64,000 nucleotides of DNA from Advenella mandrilli (GTDB lineage: Bacteria > Pseudomonadota > Gammaproteobacteria > Burkholderiales > Burkholderiaceae_B). Below the pieces are notes generated by a model. It saw only the letters and a program-made list of their open reading frames with translations, made no database searches and had not been told where the DNA came from. Positions 54,064 through 62,934 of this stretch are shown in pieces. The stretch covers positions 62,001 to 126,000 of the forward strand of contig NZ_JAENGP010000002.1 in NCBI RefSeq assembly GCF_016595155.1, in the 5' to 3' direction. The position numbers were made by a program, and so were the translations under genes. Each line of letters begins with the position of its first letter. The stretch's first letter is position 1.

Positions 54064-54399
54064 ATGTCTGCGTCTTTCGATCTAAAAAAATCAAGCAATG
54101 GCCAATTTCATTTTTCACTGAAGGCTGAAAATGGTTCCACCATCCTGAGCAGCGAACAATACACCACCATTGCGGCCGCCCAAAATGGTCTGGCTTCCGT
54201 ACAAAAAAACTGTACCGAAGACGCCCATTATGTGGCCGAAACATCTTCAAACGGCAAATTTTTCTTCAACCTGAAAGCCGGTAATGGGCAAATCATTGGG
54301 ACCAGCCCCATGTTTGCCGATGAAGCCACGCGACACTACGCCATGGCCGAATGCAAAGCCGCAGCAAGCGCCACGGTTAACGACAACACCAACACCTGA
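54064..54399 (+). CDS. YegP/DUF1508-family protein with two repeats
   Basis: A 111-residue protein made of two YegP repeats: SFDLKKSSNGQFHFSLKAENGSTILSSEQYTT and HYVAETSSNGKFFFNLKAGNGQIIGTSPMF, with aromatic NGxFxFxLKAxNG cores. The reading frame opens at 54007 but AAGGAG lies six bases before ATG 54064. The family is small and stress-associated, of unknown mechanism. Nothing is clustered with it. Confidence 0.9.
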   Translation: MSASFDLKKSSNGQFHFSLKAENGSTILSSEQYTTIAAAQNGLASVQKNCTEDAHYVAETSSNGKFFFNLKAGNGQIIGTSPMFADEATRHYAMAECKAAASATVNDNTNT

Positions 54400-54412
54400 C
54401 AAGCGGTGTAAT

Positions 54413-54441
54413 GCGCCGTCAAGCATGCTGCCTGACGGCGC
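54413..54441. other. Hairpin between the YegP-like and photolyase genes
   Basis: GCGCCGTCA (54413-54421) and TGACGGCGC (54433-54441) give a 9-bp perfect stem with an 11-base loop between two convergent genes. No T-tract follows on either side, so it could serve as a weak bidirectional terminator or mRNA 3' end protector. Confidence 0.55.
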
Positions 54442-54460
54442 GGCAACCCGCTTCCTGGGC

Positions 54461-55915
54461 TTAATCGCCGGTTTTTAGCACCCCGTATCGCAACAGGGTG
54501 CGTTCGCGTGCCTGGGCATGATCCACAATAGGTGGCAAGTACACGCCTGCCATCTGCCAGGGTTCATGAATGGCCTTATCGGGCACCTGCTTCAGCTCGG
54601 GCACATAACGCCGGATGAATTTTCCTTCGGGATCAAATTTTTTGGACTGGGTCACCGGATTAAAGATGCGAAACCAGGGCTGGGCATCACACCCGGTAGA
54701 GGCTGCCCATTGCCAGCCGCCGTTATTCGAGGCCAGGTCATAATCATTCAGTTTATCGGCAAAATATTTTTCACCTTCACGCCAGTCTATACCCAGGTCC
54801 TTGCACAAGAAAGAAGCCGTGATCATGCGCAGCCGGTTATGCATGTAACCGGTCTGGTTCAGCTGGCGCATGGCGGCATCCACAATCGGATAACCTGTTC
54901 TGCCTTCACACCAGGCCACAAAATACGCGGGGTTATTGTCCCAGACAATGCGATCACAGGCACGCTGGAAAGACCGGTTCACGACATGTGGAAAATGATA
55001 CAGAATGGCCTGATAGAACTCTCGCCAGATCAACTCGGATAGCCAGGTTACCGCGCCGTCATTGTTTTGTTGCAGGGCAAAACGGGCCAGTTTGCGCACA
55101 GACACCGTACCAAAACGGATATGTACCGACAGGTACGACACCCCCTTGACCGCCGGAAAGTCACGCGCCTCTTTATAGCGCGCCATCCGGGTGGCGAAGT
55201 CTTCAAACAGGGTTTGCGCACCACTGCTGCCGGCCGGCATGGACAATGATGCCCAAGTACCGGACTCAAAACCCATCTGTTCCAATGAAGGAATACTTTC
55301 CCCCCGTGGTTTGCTGGCCAGCCGGGCGGCATATTTTTCAACCGGATAGGCTTTAAGCTGGAAATCATCGACTTTCTTCAGCCAGGCATTCTTGTAGGGG
55401 GTGAAAACACTGTATGGCTTGCCCGCCTGCGTCAACACCTCATGGGTTTCAAAAACCACCTGATCCTTGAAATCGGCAAACCCGATACCCATGACATCAA
55501 GGCTGGCCGCCACCCTTTGGTCACGCGCGATGGCCAACGGTTCATAATCGCGATTGGTGAATACTTTCTGCACGCCCAGCTGCCGGGCCAATTCGGGAAT
55601 ACAATCCCGGGCAGCCCCATACCTGACAATCAAGCCGCTACCCTGCCCACCTGCCTGCAAGGACAAGGCATGCAAGCCGGCATCCAGGGCCAGAACGCTT
55701 TGATGAATAAATTCAACCCGGCGGTCTTTACGGCTGGGCAGGGCATTTAGAATATCGGTATCAAAAACAAACACACAATACACTTTTTGTGCGACCCGCA
55801 AAGCATGATAAAGCGCGGCATGATCCTCACAGCGCAAGTCACGGCGAAACCAGACCAGGGCCGCTGTCATGGGCGCGGGCTCAGCGGCCGGTTTTTTTGT
55901 ATCATGCTTGAGCAT
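54461..55915 (-). CDS. phrB: Deoxyribodipyrimidine photolyase
   Basis: A 484-residue class I CPD photolyase. The N-terminal alpha/beta antenna domain begins ALVWFRRDLRCEDHAALYHAL; the FAD-binding domain has GRTGYPIVDAAMRQLNQTGYMHNRLRM and WQWAASTGCDAQPWFRIFNP, including electron-transfer tryptophans. The start is set at ATG 55915, which overlaps the regulator's stop codon as TGATG, implying coupling; family similarity begins at ATG 55870. Light-driven repair of UV-made pyrimidine dimers. Encoded with a CarH/LitR regulator, so expression is likely light-induced. Confidence 0.95.
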   Translation of the reverse strand: MLKHDTKKPAAEPAPMTAALVWFRRDLRCEDHAALYHALRVAQKVYCVFVFDTDILNALPSRKDRRVEFIHQSVLALDAGLHALSLQAGGQGSGLIVRYGAARDCIPELARQLGVQKVFTNRDYEPLAIARDQRVAASLDVMGIGFADFKDQVVFETHEVLTQAGKPYSVFTPYKNAWLKKVDDFQLKAYPVEKYAARLASKPRGESIPSLEQMGFESGTWASLSMPAGSSGAQTLFEDFATRMARYKEARDFPAVKGVSYLSVHIRFGTVSVRKLARFALQQNNDGAVTWLSELIWREFYQAILYHFPHVVNRSFQRACDRIVWDNNPAYFVAWCEGRTGYPIVDAAMRQLNQTGYMHNRLRMITASFLCKDLGIDWREGEKYFADKLNDYDLASNNGGWQWAASTGCDAQPWFRIFNPVTQSKKFDPEGKFIRRYVPELKQVPDKAIHEPWQMAGVYLPPIVDHAQARERTLLRYGVLKTGD

Positions 55916-56880
55916 CAAATTGCCTCCCGCTTGGCACGCCAGGCGGCCAAGGCCTCGATAATATCCTGGGCTTTACGAAAAAAGACGGTATTTGCCGGCA
56001 ACCGTTTTGAATTGAATAAAGCGGCATTCCCCCCCATCCAAAGCGCTGTACCGACAGGCAGATTCTGGCGCAATTGCTTCAGGTTCTGGATGACCTCCTG
56101 AACCGGTGCATGGGTACTGACACCAATGGCCACAATATCGGCATTCAATTCCCCGGCCGCCGCCAGAATTTCCGACAAGGGGGTATCCGCCCCCAGGGAC
56201 AGGCGCTCACAATTTTCAAGGGCAAAAAAGCATTCGGCCATGAGCAAACCCAACGTGTGTTTTTCTTGCGGCAAAGTGGTTAACAACACACGCGGAGTAC
56301 GGATTTCATCGGGTAGTTTGATGTCGATAGCCGTCATGGCGTCTCTTAAAATCCCCTGGATGGTTTCCGTAAACAGGTGCTCCTGAAACACGGAAAGCTC
56401 ACCATGCATCCAGGCAACACCCACCTCTCGGGCCAACGGGGAAATAATATTTTCTATGGTTGCAGCCAAACCATATTTAACCAATTGCTGTTGCACGGCA
56501 CGACGAAACCGTTCGGACTCATTGTCTTTCAGCCACTGTATCCATTCAATATCCAGGGTCTGTCCGTTTTTTGTTTTTCTTGAATGACGCTCGGATCCTG
56601 ACTCTTGGGCCGTCTTGCTTAAGGCATGCAATTCATCCAGCGATAAGCGGGCCACCTTTGAAGGCCGGTAACCCGCCACCAGCAAGCGTTTGATAACCAC
56701 CAATTTATCAAGGTCAGACTGAAGATAGCTGCGATTGCCCTGGGCATCCCTTTGTGGATTCGGGAACCCGTAACGATGTTCCCACATACGCAAGGTCATT
56801 TTGCTTAGCCCCGTGTCACGTTCAATATCGGATATTGAGTAGTTCTCGGCAGGAAGAATCGTATGGGTGGTTTGGTTCAT
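55915..56880 (-). CDS. litR: MerR-family cobalamin-binding light-responsive regulator (LitR/CarH type)
   Basis: A 321-residue regulator. MerR HTH at 13-80 (YSISDIERDTGLSKMTLRMWEHRYG), a helical cobalamin cap domain with the AdoCbl signature W157-x9-E167-H168, and a B12-binding Rossmann domain with E206-x-H208-x-x-G211. These are the residues that distinguish CarH/LitR photoreceptors, which repress DNA in the dark with adenosylcobalamin and release it in light. ATG 56880 (MNQTTHT) is preferred; the frame is open to 56967. It is divergent from the lipid-modification operon and overlaps phrB. Confidence 0.93.
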   Translation of the reverse strand: MNQTTHTILPAENYSISDIERDTGLSKMTLRMWEHRYGFPNPQRDAQGNRSYLQSDLDKLVVIKRLLVAGYRPSKVARLSLDELHALSKTAQESGSERHSRKTKNGQTLDIEWIQWLKDNESERFRRAVQQQLVKYGLAATIENIISPLAREVGVAWMHGELSVFQEHLFTETIQGILRDAMTAIDIKLPDEIRTPRVLLTTLPQEKHTLGLLMAECFFALENCERLSLGADTPLSEILAAAGELNADIVAIGVSTHAPVQEVIQNLKQLRQNLPVGTALWMGGNAALFNSKRLPANTVFFRKAQDIIEALAAWRAKREAI

Positions 56881-57049
56881 TACAAATCTACAAAAAAAGA
56901 AAAAACGGTCATTTGAAAAAGTGCCTGACTGGCTGTGCACACTTTGCGGCATTAATGGGGCAGGCATGCTCTGCCGCCATTTTCACCACTCGAAGCAATA
57001 AAAACAATAGTGAACCTTAAGCTGGTCCTAAAAAAAACACGCTACACAT

Positions 57050-57107
57050 ATACAAAAAATATTTTTATTTAAATTGTATTATACAAAATAATATTTTGGT
57101 TATACAA
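57050..57107. promoter_or_regulatory. ATACAA half-sites in the litR/operon spacer, candidate LitR operators
   Basis: ATACAA occurs at 57050-57055, 57081-57086 and 57102-57107. The middle copy forms a perfect palindrome TTGTAT-T-ATACAA (57074-57086); the others are single half-sites in AT-rich DNA. The block lies 70-128 bases before the operon start at 57177 and about 170-230 before litR. MerR-family CarH/LitR proteins bind palindromes in such places; the match to a specific consensus was not tested. Confidence 0.55.
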
Positions 57108-57176
57108 TTATAAAAATTCATCGTTTTTTAGATGCCATTTAGAAGTCGTATTTTTTTCTGCATCAAGGTTTTAATT

Positions 57177-58484
57177 ATGAAAGTTGCCATTATCGGTTCC
57201 GGAATTAGCGGCCTCGCAGCTGCCCATGCGCTTGGCAGCAGCGCCAACATTACTTTGTTTGAAGCCAACCGCTATTTTGGCGGACATGCCAATACCGTCA
57301 ATGTGACCCTGCCAACCCCGACAGGCAATATCAGCCATGGCATAGATACCGGTTTCCTGGTGTTCAATCAAAAAACCTATCCGGAATTGATCCGTCTTTT
57401 CAAAAGCCTGGATGTATCCACAGCCACCTCTGATATGTCATTTTCAGTACAGGTGCCGAATGCCTTCAGGCAGCGCAATCTGGAGTGGAGCGGCAGCAAC
57501 CTGAATACGGTTTTTTCACAAAGAAGCAACTTTCTGCGCCCCCGTTTCTGGCTCATGCTCAAGGATATTCTGCGTTTCAATACCTTATGCACAAAGCTGG
57601 CGAACAACCTGGATGATAAAAAACTGTTAACACAAACCCTGGAAGATTTTCTGGCGCAGCACAAATTTGGCCAGACATTCAGGGAATGGTACCTGTTGCC
57701 CATGCTGGGTTGCATCTGGAGCTGCCCTACTCAGCAAATGCTGCAGTTTCCTGTGGCAACCATGATTCGCTTCTGCCACAACCACGGCCTTGTCCAGGTT
57801 ACCGACCGGCCACAATGGCTGACGGTCAACAACGGCTCGCGCCAGTATGTTGAGAAAATCACCGCAAGTATTGCCGACAAACGCCTGAATACACCCGTTC
57901 TACAGATCAGGCGCAACCAAAACAGCGTGCAGATCCTGACTGCAAACGGTCTGGAACACTTTGACCATGTGATTATGGCCACCCACTCCGATCAGGCCCT
58001 GGCCTTGCTGGAACAGGCCACGCCAAGGGAACGGGACATACTGGGGGCCATCCAGTACCAGACAAACCATGCCATTTTGCACACCGACACCGCTGTCTTG
58101 CCCGACAACAAGCGTGCCTGGGCTTCATGGAATTATGAAAGAAGCGCAAACACAGACGCTTCTTCCGCCCGTATATGCCTGCATTACCTGATCAACCGTT
58201 TACAACCCCTGCCTTTCAGCCAACCGGTTATTGTGTCACTGAACCCGGTCAAGCCGATCGACCCGGCAACCATTATTGGCGAATATGAATACGATCATCC
58301 CGTTTTTGATATGGCCGCCATTTATGCCCAGAAAATATTGAAAAAAATACAGGGTCAACACCGCACCTGGTACTGTGGCGCCTGGACCGGCTATGGTTTC
58401 CACGAAGACGGACTCGTGTCGGGCATGCAAGTGGCCAGGCAGCTCATGGCAGAGCATGAAGACAGCCTGAAAAAAGCAGCCTGA
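57177..58484 (+). CDS. FAD-dependent amine-oxidase-like protein (COG2907 type)
   Basis: A 435-residue flavoprotein. KVAIIGSGISGLAAAHAL (2-19) is the FAD Rossmann, FEANRYFGGHANTV the second FAD element, and WYCGAWTGYGFHEDGLVSGMQVARQL the C-terminal FAD closing motif. COG2907-type proteins are the usual neighbours of DUF1365 and CFA-like genes. ATG 57177 with AAGG ten bases upstream is preferred over TTG or ATG at 57132. It probably oxidises or desaturates a fatty-acyl or carotenoid-like substrate; in Rhodobacter furan-fatty-acid synthesis a flavoprotein works with a CFA-like methyltransferase, which is the closest parallel I can name. Confidence 0.9.
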   Translation: MKVAIIGSGISGLAAAHALGSSANITLFEANRYFGGHANTVNVTLPTPTGNISHGIDTGFLVFNQKTYPELIRLFKSLDVSTATSDMSFSVQVPNAFRQRNLEWSGSNLNTVFSQRSNFLRPRFWLMLKDILRFNTLCTKLANNLDDKKLLTQTLEDFLAQHKFGQTFREWYLLPMLGCIWSCPTQQMLQFPVATMIRFCHNHGLVQVTDRPQWLTVNNGSRQYVEKITASIADKRLNTPVLQIRRNQNSVQILTANGLEHFDHVIMATHSDQALALLEQATPRERDILGAIQYQTNHAILHTDTAVLPDNKRAWASWNYERSANTDASSARICLHYLINRLQPLPFSQPVIVSLNPVKPIDPATIIGEYEYDHPVFDMAAIYAQKILKKIQGQHRTWYCGAWTGYGFHEDGLVSGMQVARQLMAEHEDSLKKAA

Positions 58485-58485
58485 C

Positions 58486-59268
58486 ATGAGCAGCAAAACG
58501 CCTCCCCCTTGCGCCTTGATCGGTTTCGGACAGGTCTACCATGCCCGGTTGCAACCCACCGTCAATCGTTTTCGCTATCCCACTTTTTTCCTGATGTTGC
58601 CCATGCGACATCTGCATGACAGTGGTGGTGCATTGGCCATCAATAAGCCGGGGGCCATCAGTTTCCATGATTGCGACCACGGCGATGGCCGGAGCCCCGA
58701 ACAGGGTGGCGCCCTGGCCTGGCTCAATGAACTGCTTTTGGCCCAGGGCATTGATGATGCCAACGGTGAAATATGGCTGCATTGCTACCCGCGTGTTTTG
58801 GGGTACACCTTCAAACCCGTCAGTTTCTGGTTCTGCCATCATGCCGACGGGCATCTTCGGGCCATTGTCGCGGAAGTCAATAACACTTTTGGCGAACGGC
58901 ATTTCTATTTGCTTGACCAGCCCCGCTTTGGTGCATGGGTAGACATTCAGAAAGTCTTTCATGTTTCCCCGTTTTGCGACGTCAAAGGCCAGTATCACTT
59001 TTGCTTCATGCGCAGCGAACACCAGGACGGCCTGAAAACATCGGTATTGATTCATTATCACGAAGCCGAAAAACCGATCCTGAAAACCAGCATCAGCGGA
59101 ACATTGCTGCCCATTACACCGGCCACTTTAAGGCGGGCGCTTTGGCGCTATCCTGCCATGACAATCATGATCATGCTGCGCATCCATTGGCAGGCACTCA
59201 AACTCTGGGTCAAACGCACCGGATTCCGTCACAAACCCAGTCCTCCTGATCAACCTGTAACCCGTTGA
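58486..59268 (+). CDS. DUF1365-family protein
   Basis: A 260-residue cytoplasmic protein with the family signatures YHARLQPTVNRFRYPTFFLMLPM, VLGYTFKPVSFWFCHHADG and FHVSPFCDVKGQYHF. Its function is not established, but it is almost always encoded between a flavin amine-oxidase-like and a CFA-like gene. Start ATG 58486 is one base past the preceding stop, and the next gene starts 11 bases after its own stop. The conserved WFCHH and FHVSPF residues suggest an enzyme rather than a structural protein. Confidence 0.92.
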   Translation: MSSKTPPPCALIGFGQVYHARLQPTVNRFRYPTFFLMLPMRHLHDSGGALAINKPGAISFHDCDHGDGRSPEQGGALAWLNELLLAQGIDDANGEIWLHCYPRVLGYTFKPVSFWFCHHADGHLRAIVAEVNNTFGERHFYLLDQPRFGAWVDIQKVFHVSPFCDVKGQYHFCFMRSEHQDGLKTSVLIHYHEAEKPILKTSISGTLLPITPATLRRALWRYPAMTIMIMLRIHWQALKLWVKRTGFRHKPSPPDQPVTR

Positions 59269-59279
59269 GACTATTCACG

Positions 59280-60518
59280 ATGAATACCACCACCGCCAGC
59301 AACCCACAAACCCTGAGCTTGCCCCGCAACGTACCGGCCAGTGTCAAAAACGCTTTTCGCCTGTTAAGCCATTTGCAATATGGCAAATTGATTGTTGTCT
59401 TGCCCGACGGCCAGTCCCAGCTTTTTGGTACCCAGGAGACAAGCGCAAACCAGAGTGTTCCTGTTCTGCACCTGCACAACTGGCAGGTTTGCCAGGCCGT
59501 CTTCAAATCCGGTGACATTGGTTTTGCCGAAACCTATATTTCAGGTGACTGGAGCACCTCGGACCTGCCCGCCCTGCTGACCCTGCTGGTACGAAATCGC
59601 CAGCATTTGAGCCAACTGATTTACGGCAACTGGCTGGGTCGGCTGGCGTATCGCATTCGCCATTTGCTCAATCGCAATACCCGCAGCAACAGCCGCAAAA
59701 ACATTCATGCCCATTATGATCTGGGCAATGATTTTTATTCCTTATGGCTGGATAAAAGCATGAATTACTCCAGCGCCCTGTTTGAGGCTAACCCCCAGGC
59801 AGATCTTGAAACCGCGCAGATGGCAAAAATCAGACGGGCACTGGAAATGGTGCACCTGAAGCCGGGCGATCGCCTGCTTGAAATTGGTTGCGGCTGGGGG
59901 GCCCTGGCCGAGATGACCGCCGTTCAATTCCAGGCACACCCAACGGGCGTCACGCTTTCAAGCGAACAGCTGGCGTATGCCCGCCAACGCATGGACAGCC
60001 TGGGCATGAGCGCTCAGTCCGATTTACGCCTGCAAGACTACCGCGATATCAACGACGACGCTTTCGATGCCATTTGTTCCATTGAAATGGTCGAGGCGGT
60101 GGGCAAAGAATACTGGCCCGTTTATTTCCAGTCCATCAACCGCCTGCTCAAACAGGGTGGCCGCGCCTGCATCCAGAGCATTGTGATCAAGGATGAACTG
60201 TACGAGCGATACATCAATGGCACCGACTTCATTCAACAATACATTTTTCCAGGCGGCTGCCTGCCCTGTCCCGACGAATTACGCCGTCAAATACACAAGG
60301 CCGGACTCAAACTGGAAAACGAATTTGCCTTTGGCCTGGATTATGCCAAAACATGCAGGCTCTGGCGCGAAGCCTTCCTGAATCAGCAGACACAGGTCAA
60401 ACAATTGGGCTTTGATGAAACCTTCATGCGGACATGGGAATTTTACCTGGCCTATTGTGAAGCCGCCTTTACGGAAGGCAGTATTGATGTCATGCAACTG
60501 ACGCTTGTCAAGGAGTAA
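59280..60518 (+). CDS. Cyclopropane-fatty-acyl-phospholipid synthase-family methyltransferase
   Basis: A 412-residue SAM-dependent enzyme. IHAHYDLGNDFYSLWLDKSMNYSSALFE (about 140-167) and the SAM motif LEIGCGWGALAEM (about 197-209) are CFA-synthase hallmarks; QYIFPGGCLPCPDEL (about 320-334) is the lipid-loop segment. The N-terminal 110 residues form the usual lipid-binding domain. ATG 59280 is used because TTG 59265 has no support. It methylates or cyclopropanates unsaturated membrane acyl chains. UfaM-type furan-fatty-acid methyltransferase is an alternative, given its flavin and DUF1365 neighbours. Confidence 0.92.
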   Translation: MNTTTASNPQTLSLPRNVPASVKNAFRLLSHLQYGKLIVVLPDGQSQLFGTQETSANQSVPVLHLHNWQVCQAVFKSGDIGFAETYISGDWSTSDLPALLTLLVRNRQHLSQLIYGNWLGRLAYRIRHLLNRNTRSNSRKNIHAHYDLGNDFYSLWLDKSMNYSSALFEANPQADLETAQMAKIRRALEMVHLKPGDRLLEIGCGWGALAEMTAVQFQAHPTGVTLSSEQLAYARQRMDSLGMSAQSDLRLQDYRDINDDAFDAICSIEMVEAVGKEYWPVYFQSINRLLKQGGRACIQSIVIKDELYERYINGTDFIQQYIFPGGCLPCPDELRRQIHKAGLKLENEFAFGLDYAKTCRLWREAFLNQQTQVKQLGFDETFMRTWEFYLAYCEAAFTEGSIDVMQLTLVKE

Positions 60519-60521
60519 AAA

Positions 60522-61100
60522 ATGAACGCGACCCCTTTATTGACCGTGCTGACACTTGCCACCAGCTGCGCCACGTTGCCAAACGCCATGGCTGCCGGCA
60601 AGGCCGGCCCTGTTGCCCCAACTGCCATGACAGTGTCCCTGCCTGCCAATTTGCAGCCGGTAGGCAATGCCACCATGCGTTTCCTGGGATGGAATATCTA
60701 CCAGGCGTCACTTTGGGCGGCTCCCGATTTTAACCCACAACGTTACGCCGATTACCCGCTGGCGCTTAAGCTGACCTATTCAAGATCATTCAAGGGTAAG
60801 GCGATTGCCGAACGCTCTTTGGAAGAAATGCGTCGTATTGGCCGCGTTACCTCCGAACAGGAAGAAAAATGGCAACAGGCACTGGCCGAAATTCTTCCTG
60901 ATGTCCAGGAAGGTGACAAAATACTGGGCTTGCACCAGCCTGGCCAAGGCGCGGTTTTCATGCAATCCGGACGCCCGCTTGGCAGTATTCGTGATCCTGA
61001 ATTTTCGAACCTGTTCTTTGGTATCTGGCTTTCTGAAAAAACCTCGGAACCGGCCTTGCGACAGTCCTTGCTTGCCCTGGGTAAACCGGCCGCCAACTGA
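60522..61100 (+). CDS. Chalcone-isomerase-like secreted protein
   Basis: A 192-residue protein. A signal peptide is cut near AMAAGK (about residue 25). The remainder resembles bacterial chalcone isomerase-like proteins: MRFLGWNIYQASLWA, LKLTYSRSFKGKAIAERSLEEMRRIG, DKILGLHQPGQGAVFMQSG and FSNLFFGIWLSEKT. The fold binds fatty acids in eukaryotic relatives. A periplasmic lipid-binding or lipid-isomerase role fits its place after the CFA-like gene (3-base gap). No catalytic residues are assigned. Confidence 0.85.
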   Translation: MNATPLLTVLTLATSCATLPNAMAAGKAGPVAPTAMTVSLPANLQPVGNATMRFLGWNIYQASLWAAPDFNPQRYADYPLALKLTYSRSFKGKAIAERSLEEMRRIGRVTSEQEEKWQQALAEILPDVQEGDKILGLHQPGQGAVFMQSGRPLGSIRDPEFSNLFFGIWLSEKTSEPALRQSLLALGKPAAN

Positions 61101-61117
61101 ACAGCCCTGAGCGGACC

Positions 61118-62395
61118 ATGACATCACCTGCCAAACTTACCCTGCCACAGGCGGCAAGCTACGGGACTTTGGGGCTGCCACTGGCCTTCATTGCACTACC
61201 GCTTTATATCCTGCTGCCCAATTACTATGCCAATGAGTTCGGGGTTTCGCTGACCGTCCTGGGTTTACTCTTCCTGGCAAGCAGGCTGTTTGATGCCCTG
61301 ACCGATCCCTTGCTGGGCCGCTTAAGCGATCGCCTGTTCAACAGGTCAAATGCCAACATCATGCCCTTTATTGGCCTGGCATCCATCACGCTCATCCTGG
61401 GGCTGGCCGGACTGCTGTTTCCGCCCGCTCTGGTCGCCTCCGGGTCAAAACTGATTATCTGGATTGCCACCTGCCTGCTCATCACCTATACCGTCTACAG
61501 TTTCCTGATGATCATGCACCAGGCGTGGGGTGCCCGGCTGGGTGGCGATGCCGTCATGCGTGGCAAGATTGTTGCTGCACGGGAAAGCGCCGGGCTGATC
61601 GGTGTCATGCTGGCCTCAGCCATTCCCGGATGGCTGGGCTACCCGGCCATGCTGATCAGCTTCATGAATTGCCTTGGCCTGGGGTTTTTCTGCTTAAGCC
61701 TGGCCACCAAACCGGCCCACAATCATTTAAACCCGACACAAGTCACTTCCCTCTGGCATCCCTTCAGGCAGGCACCGTTTCGGCGTCTCTTGCTGGTCTT
61801 CGTGCTCAATGGTATTGCCTCGGCCATTCCGGCCACCCTCGTGCTTTTTTTCATTCAGGACCGCATCCGTGCGCCTTTGGCCAGCGAACCCTGGTTTTTA
61901 GGTCTTTATTTTCTATGTGCCGCCTTGTCCATGCCCTTCTGGCTATATCTCGTGCGTCGCATTGGCCTGGCCAAAACCTGGCTCAGCGGCATGCTTTTAT
62001 CCATTCTGGTGTTTATCTGGACACTTTCATTGGGTGAGGGCGATGCCATTTATTTTGCGTTCATTTGCGCATTTTCCGGTTTTGCCGTGGGTGCCGATCT
62101 GGCCCTGCCTGGCGCCATGCTTGCCGGCCTGATCCGCGCGCTGGGCCATGGCGGCAAGCATGAAGGCGCCTATCTGGGCTGGTGGAACTTCATGACCAAA
62201 GCCAATCTGGCACTGGCGGCCGGCCTGACACTGCCTTTGCTTGAATGGCTGGGTTACACCCCAGGTATCCGGGATACGCAGGCATTGCAAATGCTCAGCC
62301 TGGTTTATGCCGGCTTGCCCTGCCTGCTTAAATCTTTGGCTGCCTGGGCACTTTACCGTTTTTTCCAGGCACCACATTCACCTCAGGAGCTTTAA
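61118..62395 (+). CDS. MFS transporter, glycoside-pentoside-hexuronide (GPH)-like
   Basis: A 425-residue, twelve-helix transporter. SRLFDALTDPLLGRLSDR (about 51-68) is the GPH/MelB-type loop-2 motif, and MHQAWGARLGGDAVMRGKIVAARE follows. In COG2211-like members next to CFA-like genes the cargo is not established; lipid or sugar export is possible. It starts 17 bases after the chalcone-isomerase-like gene and ends 2 bases before the DUF3833 gene. Confidence 0.88.
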   Translation: MTSPAKLTLPQAASYGTLGLPLAFIALPLYILLPNYYANEFGVSLTVLGLLFLASRLFDALTDPLLGRLSDRLFNRSNANIMPFIGLASITLILGLAGLLFPPALVASGSKLIIWIATCLLITYTVYSFLMIMHQAWGARLGGDAVMRGKIVAARESAGLIGVMLASAIPGWLGYPAMLISFMNCLGLGFFCLSLATKPAHNHLNPTQVTSLWHPFRQAPFRRLLLVFVLNGIASAIPATLVLFFIQDRIRAPLASEPWFLGLYFLCAALSMPFWLYLVRRIGLAKTWLSGMLLSILVFIWTLSLGEGDAIYFAFICAFSGFAVGADLALPGAMLAGLIRALGHGGKHEGAYLGWWNFMTKANLALAAGLTLPLLEWLGYTPGIRDTQALQMLSLVYAGLPCLLKSLAAWALYRFFQAPHSPQEL

Positions 62396-62397
62396 CC

Positions 62398-62934
62398 ATG
62401 AAGAAACGTATTTTATTTTCAGCTACCGCCCTGCTTTCAGCACTTGCCCTGGTTGGCTGCACCGGGCAACAGCTTGCCGATTACCAAAACGAAACGCCCT
62501 CCCTGGATCTGGCTACTTATTTTAATGGTCCGCTTGAGGCCCATGGCATTTTCCAGGACCGTAGCGGTAAGGTGGTCAAACGCTTCATTGTCAAAATGGA
62601 AGGCCGCTGGACGGGTAACAAGGGGGTTCTGGATGAACATTTCACTTATTCTGACGGCACCAAAGAACGCCGGGTATGGCATCTTGAAAAACTCGCCGAT
62701 GGCCGCTATACCGGCACCGCAGGTGATGTTGAAGGCCAGGCACAGGGGCAGATCTCGGGCAACGCCTTCAACTGGCAGTACACGCTGAAACTGCCGGTGG
62801 ATGGCAAAACCTATTCTGTCCAGTTTGATGACTGGATGTACCTGATGGACGACCGGGTCATGCTGAACCGGGCCACCATGAGCAAATTCGGCATCAAGCT
62901 GGGCGAAGTGACGTTGTCATTTTACAAATCATGA
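62398..62934 (+). CDS. DUF3833 lipoprotein
   Basis: A 178-residue lipoprotein. The lipobox LALVGC puts the lipidated cysteine at residue 21. The mature part is a beta-rich DUF3833 domain: YFNGPLEAHGIFQDRSGKVVKRF, WTGNKGVLDEHFTYSDGTKERRVW and LPVDGKTYSVQFDDWMYLMDDRVMLNRATMSKFG. Calycin/lipocalin-like barrels of this kind can carry lipids, which fits the operon. Its last base overlaps the SDR start (ATGA). Function is not established. Confidence 0.9.
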   Translation: MKKRILFSATALLSALALVGCTGQQLADYQNETPSLDLATYFNGPLEAHGIFQDRSGKVVKRFIVKMEGRWTGNKGVLDEHFTYSDGTKERRVWHLEKLADGRYTGTAGDVEGQAQGQISGNAFNWQYTLKLPVDGKTYSVQFDDWMYLMDDRVMLNRATMSKFGIKLGEVTLSFYKS

